Source: Bacteroidota bacterium
GTDB lineage: Bacteria; Bacteroidota; Bacteroidia; Bacteroidales; FEN-979
Length of the DNA stretch: 62,915 bases
NCBI GenBank assembly: GCA_026391735.1
Contig: JAPLDL010000011.1
Coordinates: 1-62,915, forward strand
Reading direction: 5' to 3'
Shown here: in pieces, positions 1 to 8,671 of the stretch
Position numbering within the stretch: the stretch's first letter is position 1
How the letters are laid out: the number at the start of each line of letters is the position of its first letter
Translations under genes and position numbers: made by a program
The notes under the pieces: model-generated
Told to the model about the DNA's origin: nothing
Databases searched by the model: none
Seen by the model: the letters and a program-made list of their open reading frames with translations, nothing else

Positions 1-131
1 TCAATTATGACCCCCACTCCAGGCAGGATTTGGACGTTTTTAAGGTTTTGACCACTTAGGCAAAGACATAAAATTGAGAATATGCACAGTATGTAAAGTT
101 TACGAATTTTCATATTAGCATTTTTATAATG

Positions 132-226
132 GCTTATAACGAATGACTAAAGCAGGGTTATCTGTGTTATATAACTTTTGGATTTTGTACAATTTGTGTT
201 ATTGCCCCGTTTTAGTAATGATAAGC
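132..226 (-). other. attC-like imperfect palindrome (candidate integron recombination site)
   Basis: Two nested pairs of inverted arms are visible. GCTTAT (132-137) pairs with ATAAGC (221-226), and ACTAAA (146-151) pairs with TTTAGT (211-216); the inner arm continues after a 3-nt mismatch with GGG (155-157) against CCC (205-207). The spacers between the arms are unequal (8 nt on the left, 4 nt on the right), and the loop is about 47 nt. This R''-spacer-L''-loop-L'-spacer-R' order and the 95-bp length match the layout of integron attC sites. Read on the minus strand it ends in GTTATAAGC, close to but not exactly the GTTRRRY core. It lies just downstream of the minus-strand VOC gene, where a cassette attC would be. 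The outer core on the other side is degenerate. Confidence 0.4.
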
Positions 227-283
227 ATAATGGTTTTTATTTGTGTTATTGGAAACGTGGTTTTTGTTTATGCTTGTGTTATT
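194..283 (+). repeat. Three direct copies of TTGTGTTATT
   Basis: The 10-mer TTGTGTTATT occurs at 194-203, 241-250 and 274-283, with a one-mismatch relative at 162-171. A fourth exact copy lies at 2161-2170, directly upstream of the recombinase start. The last two upstream copies sit around an inverted repeat AAGCATAA (223-230) / TTATGCTT (268-275). The role is unknown; binding sites for the adjacent recombinase are one possibility. Confidence 0.5.
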
Positions 284-313
284 GACAGGTTTGAAGTTAG
301 TAAAACAAGGTCC

Positions 314-661
314 TTAACTCTTGTTCTTGTTTCCTTTCTTAAACTCTATAAACTCAATCGGCATACCGCATTCTTCAATAAATGCTACAACACAACCTTC
401 CGACGGACTGTTAGGCTCGATGATCACTTTCTTGCCTTTGATGGCTTCATAAATATTGTGAACCTCAAATGCAATATGAGGCTTGGTCTTTACAATTTCA
501 GGTAATTTGCAACCGTCTTCATACCTCATCCACTCTATGCCGTAAGGATTATCGCCATAACCGAAATGGTAAACCTTGTATTCTTTCAGATATTCTTCTC
601 CTTCCAGCGGCTCGGTTGTGAGCATGCCAAGATGATGATACCTAAAGACTTTATCCTCCAT
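314..661 (-). CDS. VOC-superfamily (glyoxalase/bleomycin-resistance fold) small protein
   Basis: A 115-residue protein with the look of a single VOC domain: an early HHLG segment (residues about 9-12), a central HIAFEVHNI stretch where VOC proteins place a metal-ligand strand, and a late MPIEFIEF strand with a conserved-type glutamate. VOC proteins bind a metal and act on small electrophilic substrates or bind drugs; the substrate here cannot be told. No signal peptide is seen, so it is cytosolic. It is a monocistronic minus-strand gene between the recombinase and the attC-like palindrome. Small VOC proteins are common integron cassette cargo, which fits but does not prove a cassette origin. 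Confidence 0.75.
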   Translation of the reverse strand: MEDKVFRYHHLGMLTTEPLEGEEYLKEYKVYHFGYGDNPYGIEWMRYEDGCKLPEIVKTKPHIAFEVHNIYEAIKGKKVIIEPNSPSEGCVVAFIEECGMPIEFIEFKKGNKNKS

Positions 662-866
662 TTAAATTTAATTCATCCAACAATATTCAAACTTACCAAA
701 AAGTTGATTTTGTTCAACCAGAGTTAATAATTATTGTTCAAGGTATAAAGATTTTTCCGTTTGAAAATTAGCGGATGCAATAAAAAGCAATTAAGTTTTT
801 ATTTAACTGATATTTCGTAGTGCTCTAACTACCTGCCAGATAAACATGTAGATAAAATTTTGATGA

Positions 867-2150
867 TCATAACCCCAGATTGTCCAGCGGACTCTTAATG
901 TCTAACAAACCTTTGTTGGTCACATGGGTGTAGATCTCGGTCGTCTTGGTGCTGCTGTGCCCCAGCAAACTTTGAATATACCTTAGGTTAACACCCCGCT
1001 CCAGCAAATGAGTAGCAAAACTGTGCCTAAGAGTATGAACCGTAACCCGCTTCCTAATCCCTGCCCTTTCTACAGCTCTCCTGAATACTGACTGAATGCT
1101 TTCATCACTGTATTGGCTCCCTCCGGGACCCTCAAATAACCACTTCTTTGGCCGGTACACCTGGTAATACAATCGCAACTGATCAAGGATACTCATAGAT
1201 AGCAAGGTTCTCCTGTCTTTCTTGCCTTTGCCGGCCCTTACCATGATATATCCCCTCTGGGAATCAATGTCCTCCAACCTTAAATTAACAGCCTCACCAA
1301 TTCTTAGACCTGCCGAATAAATCAATGCGATGATTACCCTGTGCTTCAGATTGTCGATCTTCCTGATGATCATAATAACTTCTTCTTCGCTTAATACTGT
1401 CGGATACCTGGTTGCTGCCTTGGGCCTCGACAAATAATACGTCTTTGTCTCGCGACCCAGAACTTTCTCATAGTAATATTTGATGGCATTAATAGCCTGG
1501 TTTTGGTAAGAAGCCGAAACTTTCTTCTTCTCAATAAGAAATATCAGGTATTCCCTGATATCTTCATCAGTCAGACTCCTGATATTCCTTTCTTTATAAT
1601 ATTTATTGAAAAGCCTGAACATGCTGGAATAAGTTTCAATAGTTTTTGCACTGTATTGCTTTACAACCATGGATTTCAGGTATTCATCCATGATCTTTGT
1701 ATTCTCTCCCGGTAAATTCACCTCAGCTTGCTGGGGAACCTGTGGCCGGGGCTTGCTCTGGGGTTCATACCATTTATTCTCTCCAGGTAAATTCCCCGCC
1801 CTGGGGCGGAACCCGGGTCCAGGGTTCTGCCCAGGAGTTAATACCGATTTATTGATTTCAAGGCGGATGTCGTGTCGGCTGTCCACCGGTTTACCGGGTT
1901 CCTGCAAGGGTTGGTCCGACACGGGTTCTGCTTTCTTGCTTTCCACAAAATTCAGCTTCCCATGGAATTTGTGGTTGAGCCATACAATGGTTGCACTTTC
2001 AAACTGTAAATACCAATATTTCTCATGGGGGTTCCATCTTGAACCATAAATGGTTTTTACAAGTTCAATAACTTCTTTGTCATAAGGAAAACTCAATTTC
2101 CAAATAACCCGTTCGTCCAAAATGACTTTTGCCGCATTAATTGTCTTCAT
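867..2150 (-). CDS. Tyrosine recombinase / integron-integrase-like protein with N-terminal extension
   Basis: The protein has about 427 residues. An N-terminal module (about 1-65, with GSRWNPHEKYWYLQFE) resembles the small domain found before many Bacteroidota recombinases. A Pro-rich linker follows, then a SAM-like core-binding domain (about 155-245) and a catalytic domain with the full set of residues: Arg in SAGLRIGEA, Lys in AGKGKKDR, the HTLRHSFATHLLERG box, LLGHSS, and the Tyr nucleophile in EIYTHV. The end of the protein, around SPLDNLGL, recalls integron integrases, but the extra helix that marks true IntI between boxes 1 and 2 is not obvious. I chose ATG at 2150; a TTG at 2159 is in frame. 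The linker contains a near-perfect 20-bp direct repeat (1700-1719 and 1775-1794). Confidence 0.9.
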   Translation of the reverse strand: MKTINAAKVILDERVIWKLSFPYDKEVIELVKTIYGSRWNPHEKYWYLQFESATIVWLNHKFHGKLNFVESKKAEPVSDQPLQEPGKPVDSRHDIRLEINKSVLTPGQNPGPGFRPRAGNLPGENKWYEPQSKPRPQVPQQAEVNLPGENTKIMDEYLKSMVVKQYSAKTIETYSSMFRLFNKYYKERNIRSLTDEDIREYLIFLIEKKKVSASYQNQAINAIKYYYEKVLGRETKTYYLSRPKAATRYPTVLSEEEVIMIIRKIDNLKHRVIIALIYSAGLRIGEAVNLRLEDIDSQRGYIMVRAGKGKKDRRTLLSMSILDQLRLYYQVYRPKKWLFEGPGGSQYSDESIQSVFRRAVERAGIRKRVTVHTLRHSFATHLLERGVNLRYIQSLLGHSSTKTTEIYTHVTNKGLLDIKSPLDNLGL

Positions 2151-2254
2151 CGATTTCAATTTGTGTTATTAATTAATCTTCCATGAAGGGAAAAGTAATA
2201 CGATTCTGCAAAAAAAATTTAACGGAAAGGAAAAAATGACTTGAGTGGAAGCGA

Positions 2255-4303
2255 TTATTTGTAGCAATACCGCTTCATCACCTTGTAAGCTTCTGAAATA
2301 CCAAGCTCGCCGGCACGGCTCAGGTCCTCACAACCTGACTGTGAATCACCCATCATGATCTGAACCAGTCCGCGGTTGAATAAAGCCTCTGCAAAGTTTC
2401 TCCTCAACGTGATGGCCTTGCTGAAATCCTCCAGGGCGCGATGATAATTGCCCATCTTGCAGTAAACGATTCCACGGTCGTAATAAGCGAAGAAAAACCC
2501 GGGATCGATCCTTATTGCCGCTTCTAGATCACAGACTACCGCGTCATAAGTGTGCTCCAGTTCAGTGGTGGTATATTGTTCCCTGGTCTTTGTGTTGGAC
2601 TTCCCGATAGTCGTGATCTGCTGGTCGTAATTATCAAGGGTGTTGATCAGCTGGATGAGATCGTAACGTGTAATGGCCCTGGTAAAATAGGGGAGGGAGT
2701 AATTACTGTCAAGTTCCCCCGATATCTCGAGATCGGCAAAAGCTTCGTTGTACTTCCTGAGTCCGCAAAATGCGACGGCCCTCTGCAGGTAAGCGTCGGA
2801 AAGCTCGGCCCCGGAATTGATCCGTTTGGTCTGCATCTCAAGCTGCTTGTTGCATAAGGAATCACTGATAAGCTCTTTATGTATGGTCAGCGAAAGGATA
2901 CCTGTGACATAATGGTCTTTATGATAAGTATCGTACAACTCGATCATATTATACCCTGCCTTTCCCTGGAACAGACTGAACATAGGCATAAGCGTGATCT
3001 CAACGGCCTGGTTCTGGAACTTGCTGTTGCTGGTGTTCATCTCCTCGAAATCACCGCTGAGCTTGACCAGGCTTTGTAAAAAGTCTTTCTTTTTCGTGAT
3101 CAGGCTGTCGGCCGACATATTGTTCTTCCGGGCCATATCCATAGCGGTCTTGTAATCTTTTTGCGCCCCGGAAATATCTTTCAGCTTGAGTTTGATCTCG
3201 TATCGCGCATACCAGGCATCGGCATAATCGGGAAGCAGCTCGATTGTCTTATCCATGTCATCGAGTGCTCCCTTAAAATCATTCTCCTGCATCTTCATCA
3301 AACCGCGGTAATAATAGCTCACAATATTCCTGGGATTCAGCTTGATCACCTTGTCAAAATCGCTGATGGCCGATTTACGGTTACCCATATCGTTATACAA
3401 AATGGCCCTGTTGAAATAAGCATAAGAATTATATGGAGATAGCCTCACGATCTTTCCCAGGTCCTCCAGGGCTGCTTTGGTTTCTTTCTTTTTGATCAGG
3501 GTGATGGAACGGTCAAACAAAGCAAAAATATTATTGCTGTCAAGGCTTACAGCCTTGTTAAAGTAAACAACCGCTGAATCGTAAATAGTCTTGTCACTCC
3601 AGGCTGTTCCCAGCTGGATGTATGCATAGATGTTGGCCGGATTGATCTCGATCGACTTTTTGAAGTCGGCCACGGCGGCATCGAAACGGTCTATTCCCAG
3701 CTCAGCAGCACCCCTGATGATGTATACTGTTTCATTCTCGTATTTCAATTTGATGGCGTGGTTGCAATCGCTCAAACAGGCATAGTACTTTTTCAGGTAT
3801 AACTTGATGCGGGCCAGGGTGAAAAAAATGTCGGCATTGGTACTGTCGAGCTTCGAAGCAGCGGATAGGTCTTCCAGCGCCCCGTTGTAATTCTGCTGCT
3901 GGCTCCTTACCTGGGCGCGGTTTACATACACATCGGGAAGGTAAGGAAAAAGCGAGATCGATTTGCTGAAGTCCTGCTCAGCCCCTATGTAATCGTCGAG
4001 GCTGAACTTGACATACCCGCGCATATAATATAGTTCAGGAACAGAAGCATCGGTTTCTATTGCCAGGTTAAGGGTTTTTAAAGCATCCACCAATTGACCG
4101 CTTCGAATGCTTGCCTGAGCATCCCTTACATAATTGGCAATGGCCTGTGGCCGCGCAGGAAGGCAAAGCAGGATGAAAAGGGTAATAAAACCGAAGCCCC
4201 GGAAAAAAGCAAGGGGAACCCTTCTGGCTTTGCAAGCAGAATCTCTTAAAATGGAAATCCTTGCGGAATCTTTATTCGTGAAAGCAGGGTATAGTTTTGG
4301 CAT
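2255..4303 (-). CDS. TPR-repeat protein, exported
   Basis: A 682-residue protein made almost wholly of tetratricopeptide repeats. After a basic N-terminus there is a hydrophobic segment (about residues 36-50, FGFITLFILLCLP) that probably serves as a signal peptide or anchor, so the repeats lie in the periplasm. At least nine TPR units run from about residue 55 to 400 (recurring A..D..K.I.L.P....Y..RG), then a less regular stretch of about 110 residues, then three more units to the C-terminus. TPR arrays bind other proteins; no enzymatic domain is seen. It is a single gene preceded by a 9-bp hairpin. The partner is unknown. Confidence 0.85.
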   Translation of the reverse strand: MPKLYPAFTNKDSARISILRDSACKARRVPLAFFRGFGFITLFILLCLPARPQAIANYVRDAQASIRSGQLVDALKTLNLAIETDASVPELYYMRGYVKFSLDDYIGAEQDFSKSISLFPYLPDVYVNRAQVRSQQQNYNGALEDLSAASKLDSTNADIFFTLARIKLYLKKYYACLSDCNHAIKLKYENETVYIIRGAAELGIDRFDAAVADFKKSIEINPANIYAYIQLGTAWSDKTIYDSAVVYFNKAVSLDSNNIFALFDRSITLIKKKETKAALEDLGKIVRLSPYNSYAYFNRAILYNDMGNRKSAISDFDKVIKLNPRNIVSYYYRGLMKMQENDFKGALDDMDKTIELLPDYADAWYARYEIKLKLKDISGAQKDYKTAMDMARKNNMSADSLITKKKDFLQSLVKLSGDFEEMNTSNSKFQNQAVEITLMPMFSLFQGKAGYNMIELYDTYHKDHYVTGILSLTIHKELISDSLCNKQLEMQTKRINSGAELSDAYLQRAVAFCGLRKYNEAFADLEISGELDSNYSLPYFTRAITRYDLIQLINTLDNYDQQITTIGKSNTKTREQYTTTELEHTYDAVVCDLEAAIRIDPGFFFAYYDRGIVYCKMGNYHRALEDFSKAITLRRNFAEALFNRGLVQIMMGDSQSGCEDLSRAGELGISEAYKVMKRYCYK

Positions 4304-4320
4304 CTTCAGCTAAGCCCGGA

Positions 4321-4342
4321 AACATTCCGAAAGCGGAATGTT
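4321..4342. promoter_or_regulatory. 9-bp perfect hairpin upstream of the TPR gene
   Basis: AACATTCCG (4321-4329) and CGGAATGTT (4334-4342) form a perfect stem with a 4-nt loop, ending about 17 nt before the TPR start codon. It could be an operator or a 5'-UTR stem. As a terminator for the upstream minus-strand gene it lacks a clear T-run and is 180 bp past that stop. Confidence 0.35.
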
Positions 4343-4522
4343 AAAACGCCCCGGGAACTATATTTATTGCAGGCTGCAAGATACGTAAATTTGATGGATG
4401 GCGAGGATCCTGCCCTGAGCCTGGTTTTCAGGTTTATCAAAATTTATTGGCTTGAGCAAATTGAACCAACCGTTTGCGCATTAGTCGCACCGGCGAATCA
4501 GAATACGTCGAATGCCTGCTTT

Positions 4523-7057
4523 CTAATACTTAACCAACTTCTCACACCACACTGACCTTCCCTCGTTGCTTATCCTTACGATGTATAGTCCCTGGCCCAG
4601 CAAGCTCGTATTAATACTGGTTTGGGCAGTACGGCATGATCCGCTAAGGATTATCTTTCCTGTAAGATCATAAATTGAATAATTATTGTCGGCGGATGAC
4701 GATATGCCACTGCTCCTGAGGGTTACCGATTCACTGCAGGGGTTCGGATACAGGCTGAAAACCAGGTTGGAGCCCGTTGGGACGCTGATCCCCGATGAGG
4801 AATCCCCTCCAAGCATGATGCCGTTGCCGAACGAAGTGACCCAGGTTTTACTGAGGTCATAGGGATTAAAAAATACTCTCAAGGGATGCCTGAAAGGATA
4901 ATTGCTTAACTGGGCGAATTGTGGACTCCCTGCCGATGCGTTGCTGCTGTACCATAATCCGTCGGTCTCAGTGGTAAAATACATCTCGTTGGGATCTCCG
5001 GGTTTGATAGTACATGAATTCACCCTGAAATTATCATTAATACGGATCCAGCTCAGTCCTTTGTTTGTGGTTCTGAACAATCCTCCCGTTCCCCCGATCC
5101 CCGATGTGCCCCAGCCCTGGAAAACACAGGCATACCAAGTGTTCTGAGTGGCATCGTTGGGGTCGATTACTACATCCTGGGTCCAGAACCTCATGTTCTG
5201 GTCGGAACGATCGTACCAGGTTGATCCTGCATTGTCATAATAATACACACCAGAGCTGTCGGTAAACGCGCTGCCGCTGGTTGGTTTCCTTGCCGAGAAA
5301 CTACAAACGAGGTCACCATTATTAAGTACATTGATATTGAACGGATGACCGTTGCTCCTGGGAGGGGCAGGCATCTTGGTCCAGGTGGATGCAGCTCCGG
5401 CACTTAGGTTTGAGGTCACCCATATCCCGCCGATACTCTGCTTGTTATGATGCAGAACGCTGGCGTACATCTTTTCGGGATTGGAAGGATCCAGAGCGAT
5501 CCACACCACGGGATGGCCGAAATTATGCAAAACCGAGAAACTGCTGCCGTTATCGGCCGAAACATATATATTTCCGGAGCCTGCATCAATCTGGGCATCA
5601 TAAATGCGGGTGCTTTGAAACATATCGTGAACGTTTGACGTGGCGGCATAGATCTTACCTGCTGCACTCTTAACAATACGGTAAACTGTATTCTGTGTAA
5701 GGTTGGGAATGAACTTCCAGCTTTCTCCCTGGTCGTCGCTCATGATGCCGTTGATGTCTGAATACGCTGCGAACATATGAAGGTTGTCAAGCCACAGGAT
5801 CTGCCAGCAGGATGTATTCTCCAAACCCACACCGTGGTACTTCTTCCCCGTTGGTGTTGGGGAATTCATTGTATTTTCGTCAGTATGGTTCAGGTATTGC
5901 TGATGCCAGGTAACCCCTCCGTCGGTTGTGATATGGGCGCAGGAATAATCGCTCAGCATAACTGTATTGGCATCGTTTAATGCAACAGTAAAACCGAAAG
6001 GGGCCTCCGGGAAACTCCATCCGTGATCTCCCCCATACCCGGCCCAACCGGTATAAATATTCTGGTTATTGGCTGTTAAAAATACATGAGTCCAGCTGCT
6101 TCCATTTACAGATTTCATCACTATAGGAGCACCCGAAGAACTTCCCCCGCTCAGGTAAGCGGTTGAAATATCATCCGCCGACATCCCGACAAAAACAGGG
6201 AAATCGCTGCCAACAGCAATGCCATTGGTTTTTGAAACCCAGGTTCCTCCGGCATTATCCATCTGGTACACGCCTTTCATAGCTCCCCAGTAATCGCTCC
6301 CATACTGGTAACCCGCCCACACATTTGCTGCCGTAAGGCAGAAAAAACGGGTGGTCCCTCCCTGTTTAGCTCCCGTGAACGACAGCATGTATTCGTTCGC
6401 CGGAATGCCTGTAACGCTCATGGTCGTAAAGCTTTGCCCCGTGTTTGCCGATACCAGCAGTCCGTCGTTTGTCCCTATATAAACATACGGACTATCGAAA
6501 AAAATACCGGCTATATGATTGCCCGAACCGTTGTCAAGACAGGTATGGACCTGGTGAAACGATGCTCCTCCATCCGACGAGAAATATATTGTACCGTAAT
6601 CGGCGATCATCACTAGATCAGGGTTGTTGTAATCGGCCAGCAGCCTTAAAATATAACCGTTGGGTGAGAGAGGGTACGGATTTCCGCTGAGGACGCTCCA
6701 TGTGTTCCCTCCATCGCTGCTTTTCACGGGCCTGATGTAATCGTTTCCGCTGATGCTTGAATAATCAACACAATACCGTATTTGCGGATTGCTTGTAAAC
6801 TGCATGCATGCATCATGACCTCCCTGCAATTGCAGGAAATTCACTTCATTCCAGCTTAATCCCAGGTCGGTTGAGTGAAACAACTCACTCATATCGCAAC
6901 CCATGTATATCTCATTGTGATCGGAAGGGTTTATGGATGGGGAAAACAACGCTCCGCCACCGCCGATACCATGACTATGCCATGCAGCAGGGACCTGAGC
7001 TGAAATGTTAGCCGCAATAGCGGTAATGATCAGAACGGATAAGTATAACTTTTTCAT
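4523..7057 (-). CDS. T9SS-secreted sortilin/GH74-like beta-propeller protein
   Basis: An 844-residue secreted protein. A signal peptide (residues 1-20, ending ISAQ) is followed by a long run of BNR/Asp-box-like units (S.DGG..W or S.DGG.SF recur about every 45-60 residues), the pattern of sortilin/VPS10 and GH74 xyloglucanase propellers. The start of the mature protein, with GIGGGGALFSPSINPSDHNE, matches the GH74-type first blade. The last 80 residues form a T9SS type-A sorting domain (YPNPCSESVTL, then GLYIVRI and a basic C-terminal KLVKY), so it is delivered across the outer membrane. Glycan hydrolysis is plausible but the catalytic aspartates were not located; a binding role is also possible. 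Confidence 0.85.
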   Translation of the reverse strand: MKKLYLSVLIITAIAANISAQVPAAWHSHGIGGGGALFSPSINPSDHNEIYMGCDMSELFHSTDLGLSWNEVNFLQLQGGHDACMQFTSNPQIRYCVDYSSISGNDYIRPVKSSDGGNTWSVLSGNPYPLSPNGYILRLLADYNNPDLVMIADYGTIYFSSDGGASFHQVHTCLDNGSGNHIAGIFFDSPYVYIGTNDGLLVSANTGQSFTTMSVTGIPANEYMLSFTGAKQGGTTRFFCLTAANVWAGYQYGSDYWGAMKGVYQMDNAGGTWVSKTNGIAVGSDFPVFVGMSADDISTAYLSGGSSSGAPIVMKSVNGSSWTHVFLTANNQNIYTGWAGYGGDHGWSFPEAPFGFTVALNDANTVMLSDYSCAHITTDGGVTWHQQYLNHTDENTMNSPTPTGKKYHGVGLENTSCWQILWLDNLHMFAAYSDINGIMSDDQGESWKFIPNLTQNTVYRIVKSAAGKIYAATSNVHDMFQSTRIYDAQIDAGSGNIYVSADNGSSFSVLHNFGHPVVWIALDPSNPEKMYASVLHHNKQSIGGIWVTSNLSAGAASTWTKMPAPPRSNGHPFNINVLNNGDLVCSFSARKPTSGSAFTDSSGVYYYDNAGSTWYDRSDQNMRFWTQDVVIDPNDATQNTWYACVFQGWGTSGIGGTGGLFRTTNKGLSWIRINDNFRVNSCTIKPGDPNEMYFTTETDGLWYSSNASAGSPQFAQLSNYPFRHPLRVFFNPYDLSKTWVTSFGNGIMLGGDSSSGISVPTGSNLVFSLYPNPCSESVTLRSSGISSSADNNYSIYDLTGKIILSGSCRTAQTSINTSLLGQGLYIVRISNEGRSVWCEKLVKY

Positions 7058-7150
7058 GATCCTGATGTTTGGTTTATGTTAAAGATATGGATTTTGCCCT
7101 GAGGTTGCTCATGCAAAAAATATTTTGCTGCACAGGCAACTAAATAAAAC

Positions 7151-7299
7151 AGGCCCTGTCATTACCTCATAACAGAACTCCTGGTCCTTCCGGCAGGGTT
7201 CAATGCCCACGAGCCTCCGGAGGGATCAAGAGGCGTAGACCCGTCCTATGGGCGGACAAATTAAAGGCTGTCACTGTAGCAGGATGACGGCCTTTTTTT
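7151..7299 (+). ncRNA. Candidate structured small RNA ending in an intrinsic terminator
   Basis: This 306-bp gap between divergent genes contains a GC-rich stretch with many short self-complementary pieces (for example CCTCCGGAGG at 7213-7222 and CCC/GGG blocks around 7239-7253) and no credible ORF. AGGCC.GTCA near 7151-7161 can pair with TGACGGCCT at 7285-7293, which would close the whole element into one long hairpin, an arrangement like 6S RNA. The same 3' segment also forms the terminator at 7266-7299. No Rfam family was recognised by eye and no promoter box was found. Confidence 0.3.
7266..7299 (+). terminator. Rho-independent terminator
   Basis: GGCTGTCA (7266-7273) pairs with TGACGGCC (7285-7292) with one G-T pair, and is followed at once by seven T. 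It points to the right, yet no plus-strand protein gene precedes it, so it implies a transcript from the 7.15-7.26 kb interval. Confidence 0.7.
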
Positions 7300-7363
7300 C
7301 ATTATCTTTACATTGCTCAAATACTTTATTTGAAAAGCAAGAGTTTATTTATAAACCTACCGT

Positions 7364-8068
7364 ATGAAAAAGATATTCATTTCCCTGGTTTGCCTTTTCG
7401 TAGTTGTCTCAGTCATTGCACAGGAAGACTTGTCGCAGCAGAAAACAAACAAAGAAACTTCAGACTTCCAAACAGTGTTCGGTAAACATAAACCTGGCTG
7501 CAAGATCCAGCTGGGCTATTTTTTTGAAATCAATGCAGCTTATACCATGATAGGACCAAACAGCGTGTTCCTTCCGGGTATGAGTGCCGGTGTGATACTC
7601 AACCACCACTGGACCATTGGTCTCAGCGGAAGTTTTCTTGGAAATCCGCACGGACTAAAATACGACAGCATCTTTACAGATACCGTGGGGAAGCCGATGA
7701 AACCGGCTAATCTTTGCGGCGGTTATGGCGGACTGTTGCTTGAATACACCCTGCTGCCGAAATCGATGATACATGTCTCTTTCCCGGTTTTGATCGGTAT
7801 GGGATATATGTTCTTTAGAACCCCTGAGCATTATGAAAACCCGAATAACCAGAACTGGAATTATGACCACCAAAATCACAAGGTAGCCGATACTTATTGC
7901 TTTGTGATCGAACCGGGGGTGAGGGCCGAATTCAACCTGGTGAAAATGCTGAGAATGGGAATTACGCTGAGTTACCGCTACAGTCCAAACTTCGACCTCG
8001 TTGGCACATCCACAACAGAACTCAACCAATTCAATGCAAAACTAAGTTTCAGGCTGGGGAAATTCTGA
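7364..8068 (+). CDS. Predicted outer-membrane beta-barrel-like protein, function unknown
   Basis: A 234-residue protein with a signal peptide (residues 1-20, cleaved after VIAQ). The rest alternates short amphipathic strands rich in Gly and aromatic residues (YFFEINAAYTMIG, IGLSGSFLG, YGGLLLEYTLL, RMGITLSYRYS) and ends in a strand finishing with Phe (KLSFRLGKF), the signature of a small outer-membrane barrel. No specific family was recognised. It follows the candidate RNA terminator by 64 bp and is convergent with mscL. Porin, adhesin or assembly roles are all open. Confidence 0.7.
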   Translation: MKKIFISLVCLFVVVSVIAQEDLSQQKTNKETSDFQTVFGKHKPGCKIQLGYFFEINAAYTMIGPNSVFLPGMSAGVILNHHWTIGLSGSFLGNPHGLKYDSIFTDTVGKPMKPANLCGGYGGLLLEYTLLPKSMIHVSFPVLIGMGYMFFRTPEHYENPNNQNWNYDHQNHKVADTYCFVIEPGVRAEFNLVKMLRMGITLSYRYSPNFDLVGTSTTELNQFNAKLSFRLGKF

Positions 8069-8072
8069 GACA

Positions 8073-8154
8073 GTAGGCTCTAGGCTCTAGTTACTTGGCA
8101 CTGGGCCCCAGAACCTAGCACCCAGCTCCCAGCACCTAGAACCTAGCACCCAGT
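8073..8154. repeat. Intergenic CTAG/CCCAG short-repeat block
   Basis: The gap between the convergent barrel gene and mscL consists of short units such as CCTAGCACCCAG, CCTAGAACC and CTCTAGGCTCTAG, with complementary halves (CTGGG/CCCAG). It is of the same general type as the other gap-filling repeats in the window but has its own unit sequence. Confidence 0.6.
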
Positions 8155-8155
8155 C

Positions 8156-8581
8156 TTACTTCTTCAGCAAATCCCTGATCTCTGCAAGCAATTCCTGATC
8201 TTTTGTATCAGCCGGTGGGGGCGGAGGCGCAGCATCGGCTTCTTTCTTTTTGCTCAGGCTGTTGAGCCCTTTTACCATCAGGAAAACCGAAAAAGCGACA
8301 ATGGTGAAGTCGACCAGGGTCTGCAGAAAACTCCCGACCTTTAATGTAACAGCCTCCTTGATCACCTTACCGGTTGCCGGATCATTGATCGCGTCCTTCA
8401 TGATGATCTTGATATCGGTGAAGTTGATGCCACCAACCAACAAGCCGATGGGAGGCATAATGATGTCGTTGACTACCGACGATACGATCTTCCCGAAGGC
8501 GGCCCCGATGATGATTCCGACGGCCAGGTCAATCACATTGCCTTTCATGGCAAAATCCTTGAATTCTTTCAGCATACTCAT
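8156..8581 (-). CDS. mscL: Large-conductance mechanosensitive channel MscL
   Basis: MscL opens a wide inner-membrane pore under membrane tension to release solutes on osmotic downshock. This 141-residue protein shows the family start ([21 protein letters not shown]), TM1 with the pore-lining [12 protein letters not shown], the NDIIMPPIG loop, TM2 ([18 protein letters not shown]) and a short C-terminal helix after a Pro run ([11 protein letters not shown]). The start is set at the ATG giving MSMLKEF (8581), or two codons later; the longer frame from 8623 would add residues with no family counterpart. The longer periplasmic loop (about 35 residues) is within the family range. Confidence 0.95.
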   Translation of the reverse strand: MSMLKEFKDFAMKGNVIDLAVGIIIGAAFGKIVSSVVNDIIMPPIGLLVGGINFTDIKIIMKDAINDPATGKVIKEAVTLKVGSFLQTLVDFTIVAFSVFLMVKGLNSLSKKKEADAAPPPPPADTKDQELLAEIRDLLKK

Positions 8582-8615
8582 ATTGATTTGTTTTAAGGTT
8601 ATACAATTATCGTTA

Positions 8616-8671
8616 TCCGCCATCCGCCATCTGATATCTGATGGCAGATGGCGGATGTCAGATGTCAGATC
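8616..8671. repeat. CAGATATC/GCGGATG palindromic repeat block (copy 1)
   Basis: CATCCGCCATCTG (8621-8633) and CAGATGGCGGATG (8645-8657) form a perfect 13-bp inverted repeat with an 11-nt loop, followed by two copies of TCAGATG. The stop codon of the GH2 gene (8658-8660) lies inside the block. The same unit family recurs at 21662-21718 and 23731-23786. Confidence 0.75.

Noticed and set aside
143..505. 120-residue plus-strand ORF
   Set aside because: It crosses the attC-like palindrome and lies antisense to the VOC gene; low-complexity Val/Tyr/Cys-rich translation with no family look.
7188..7206. tRNA T-arm-like GGGTTCAATGCCC in the candidate RNA
   Set aside because: Only a 3-bp stem is possible and no acceptor, D or anticodon arm can be fitted around it.
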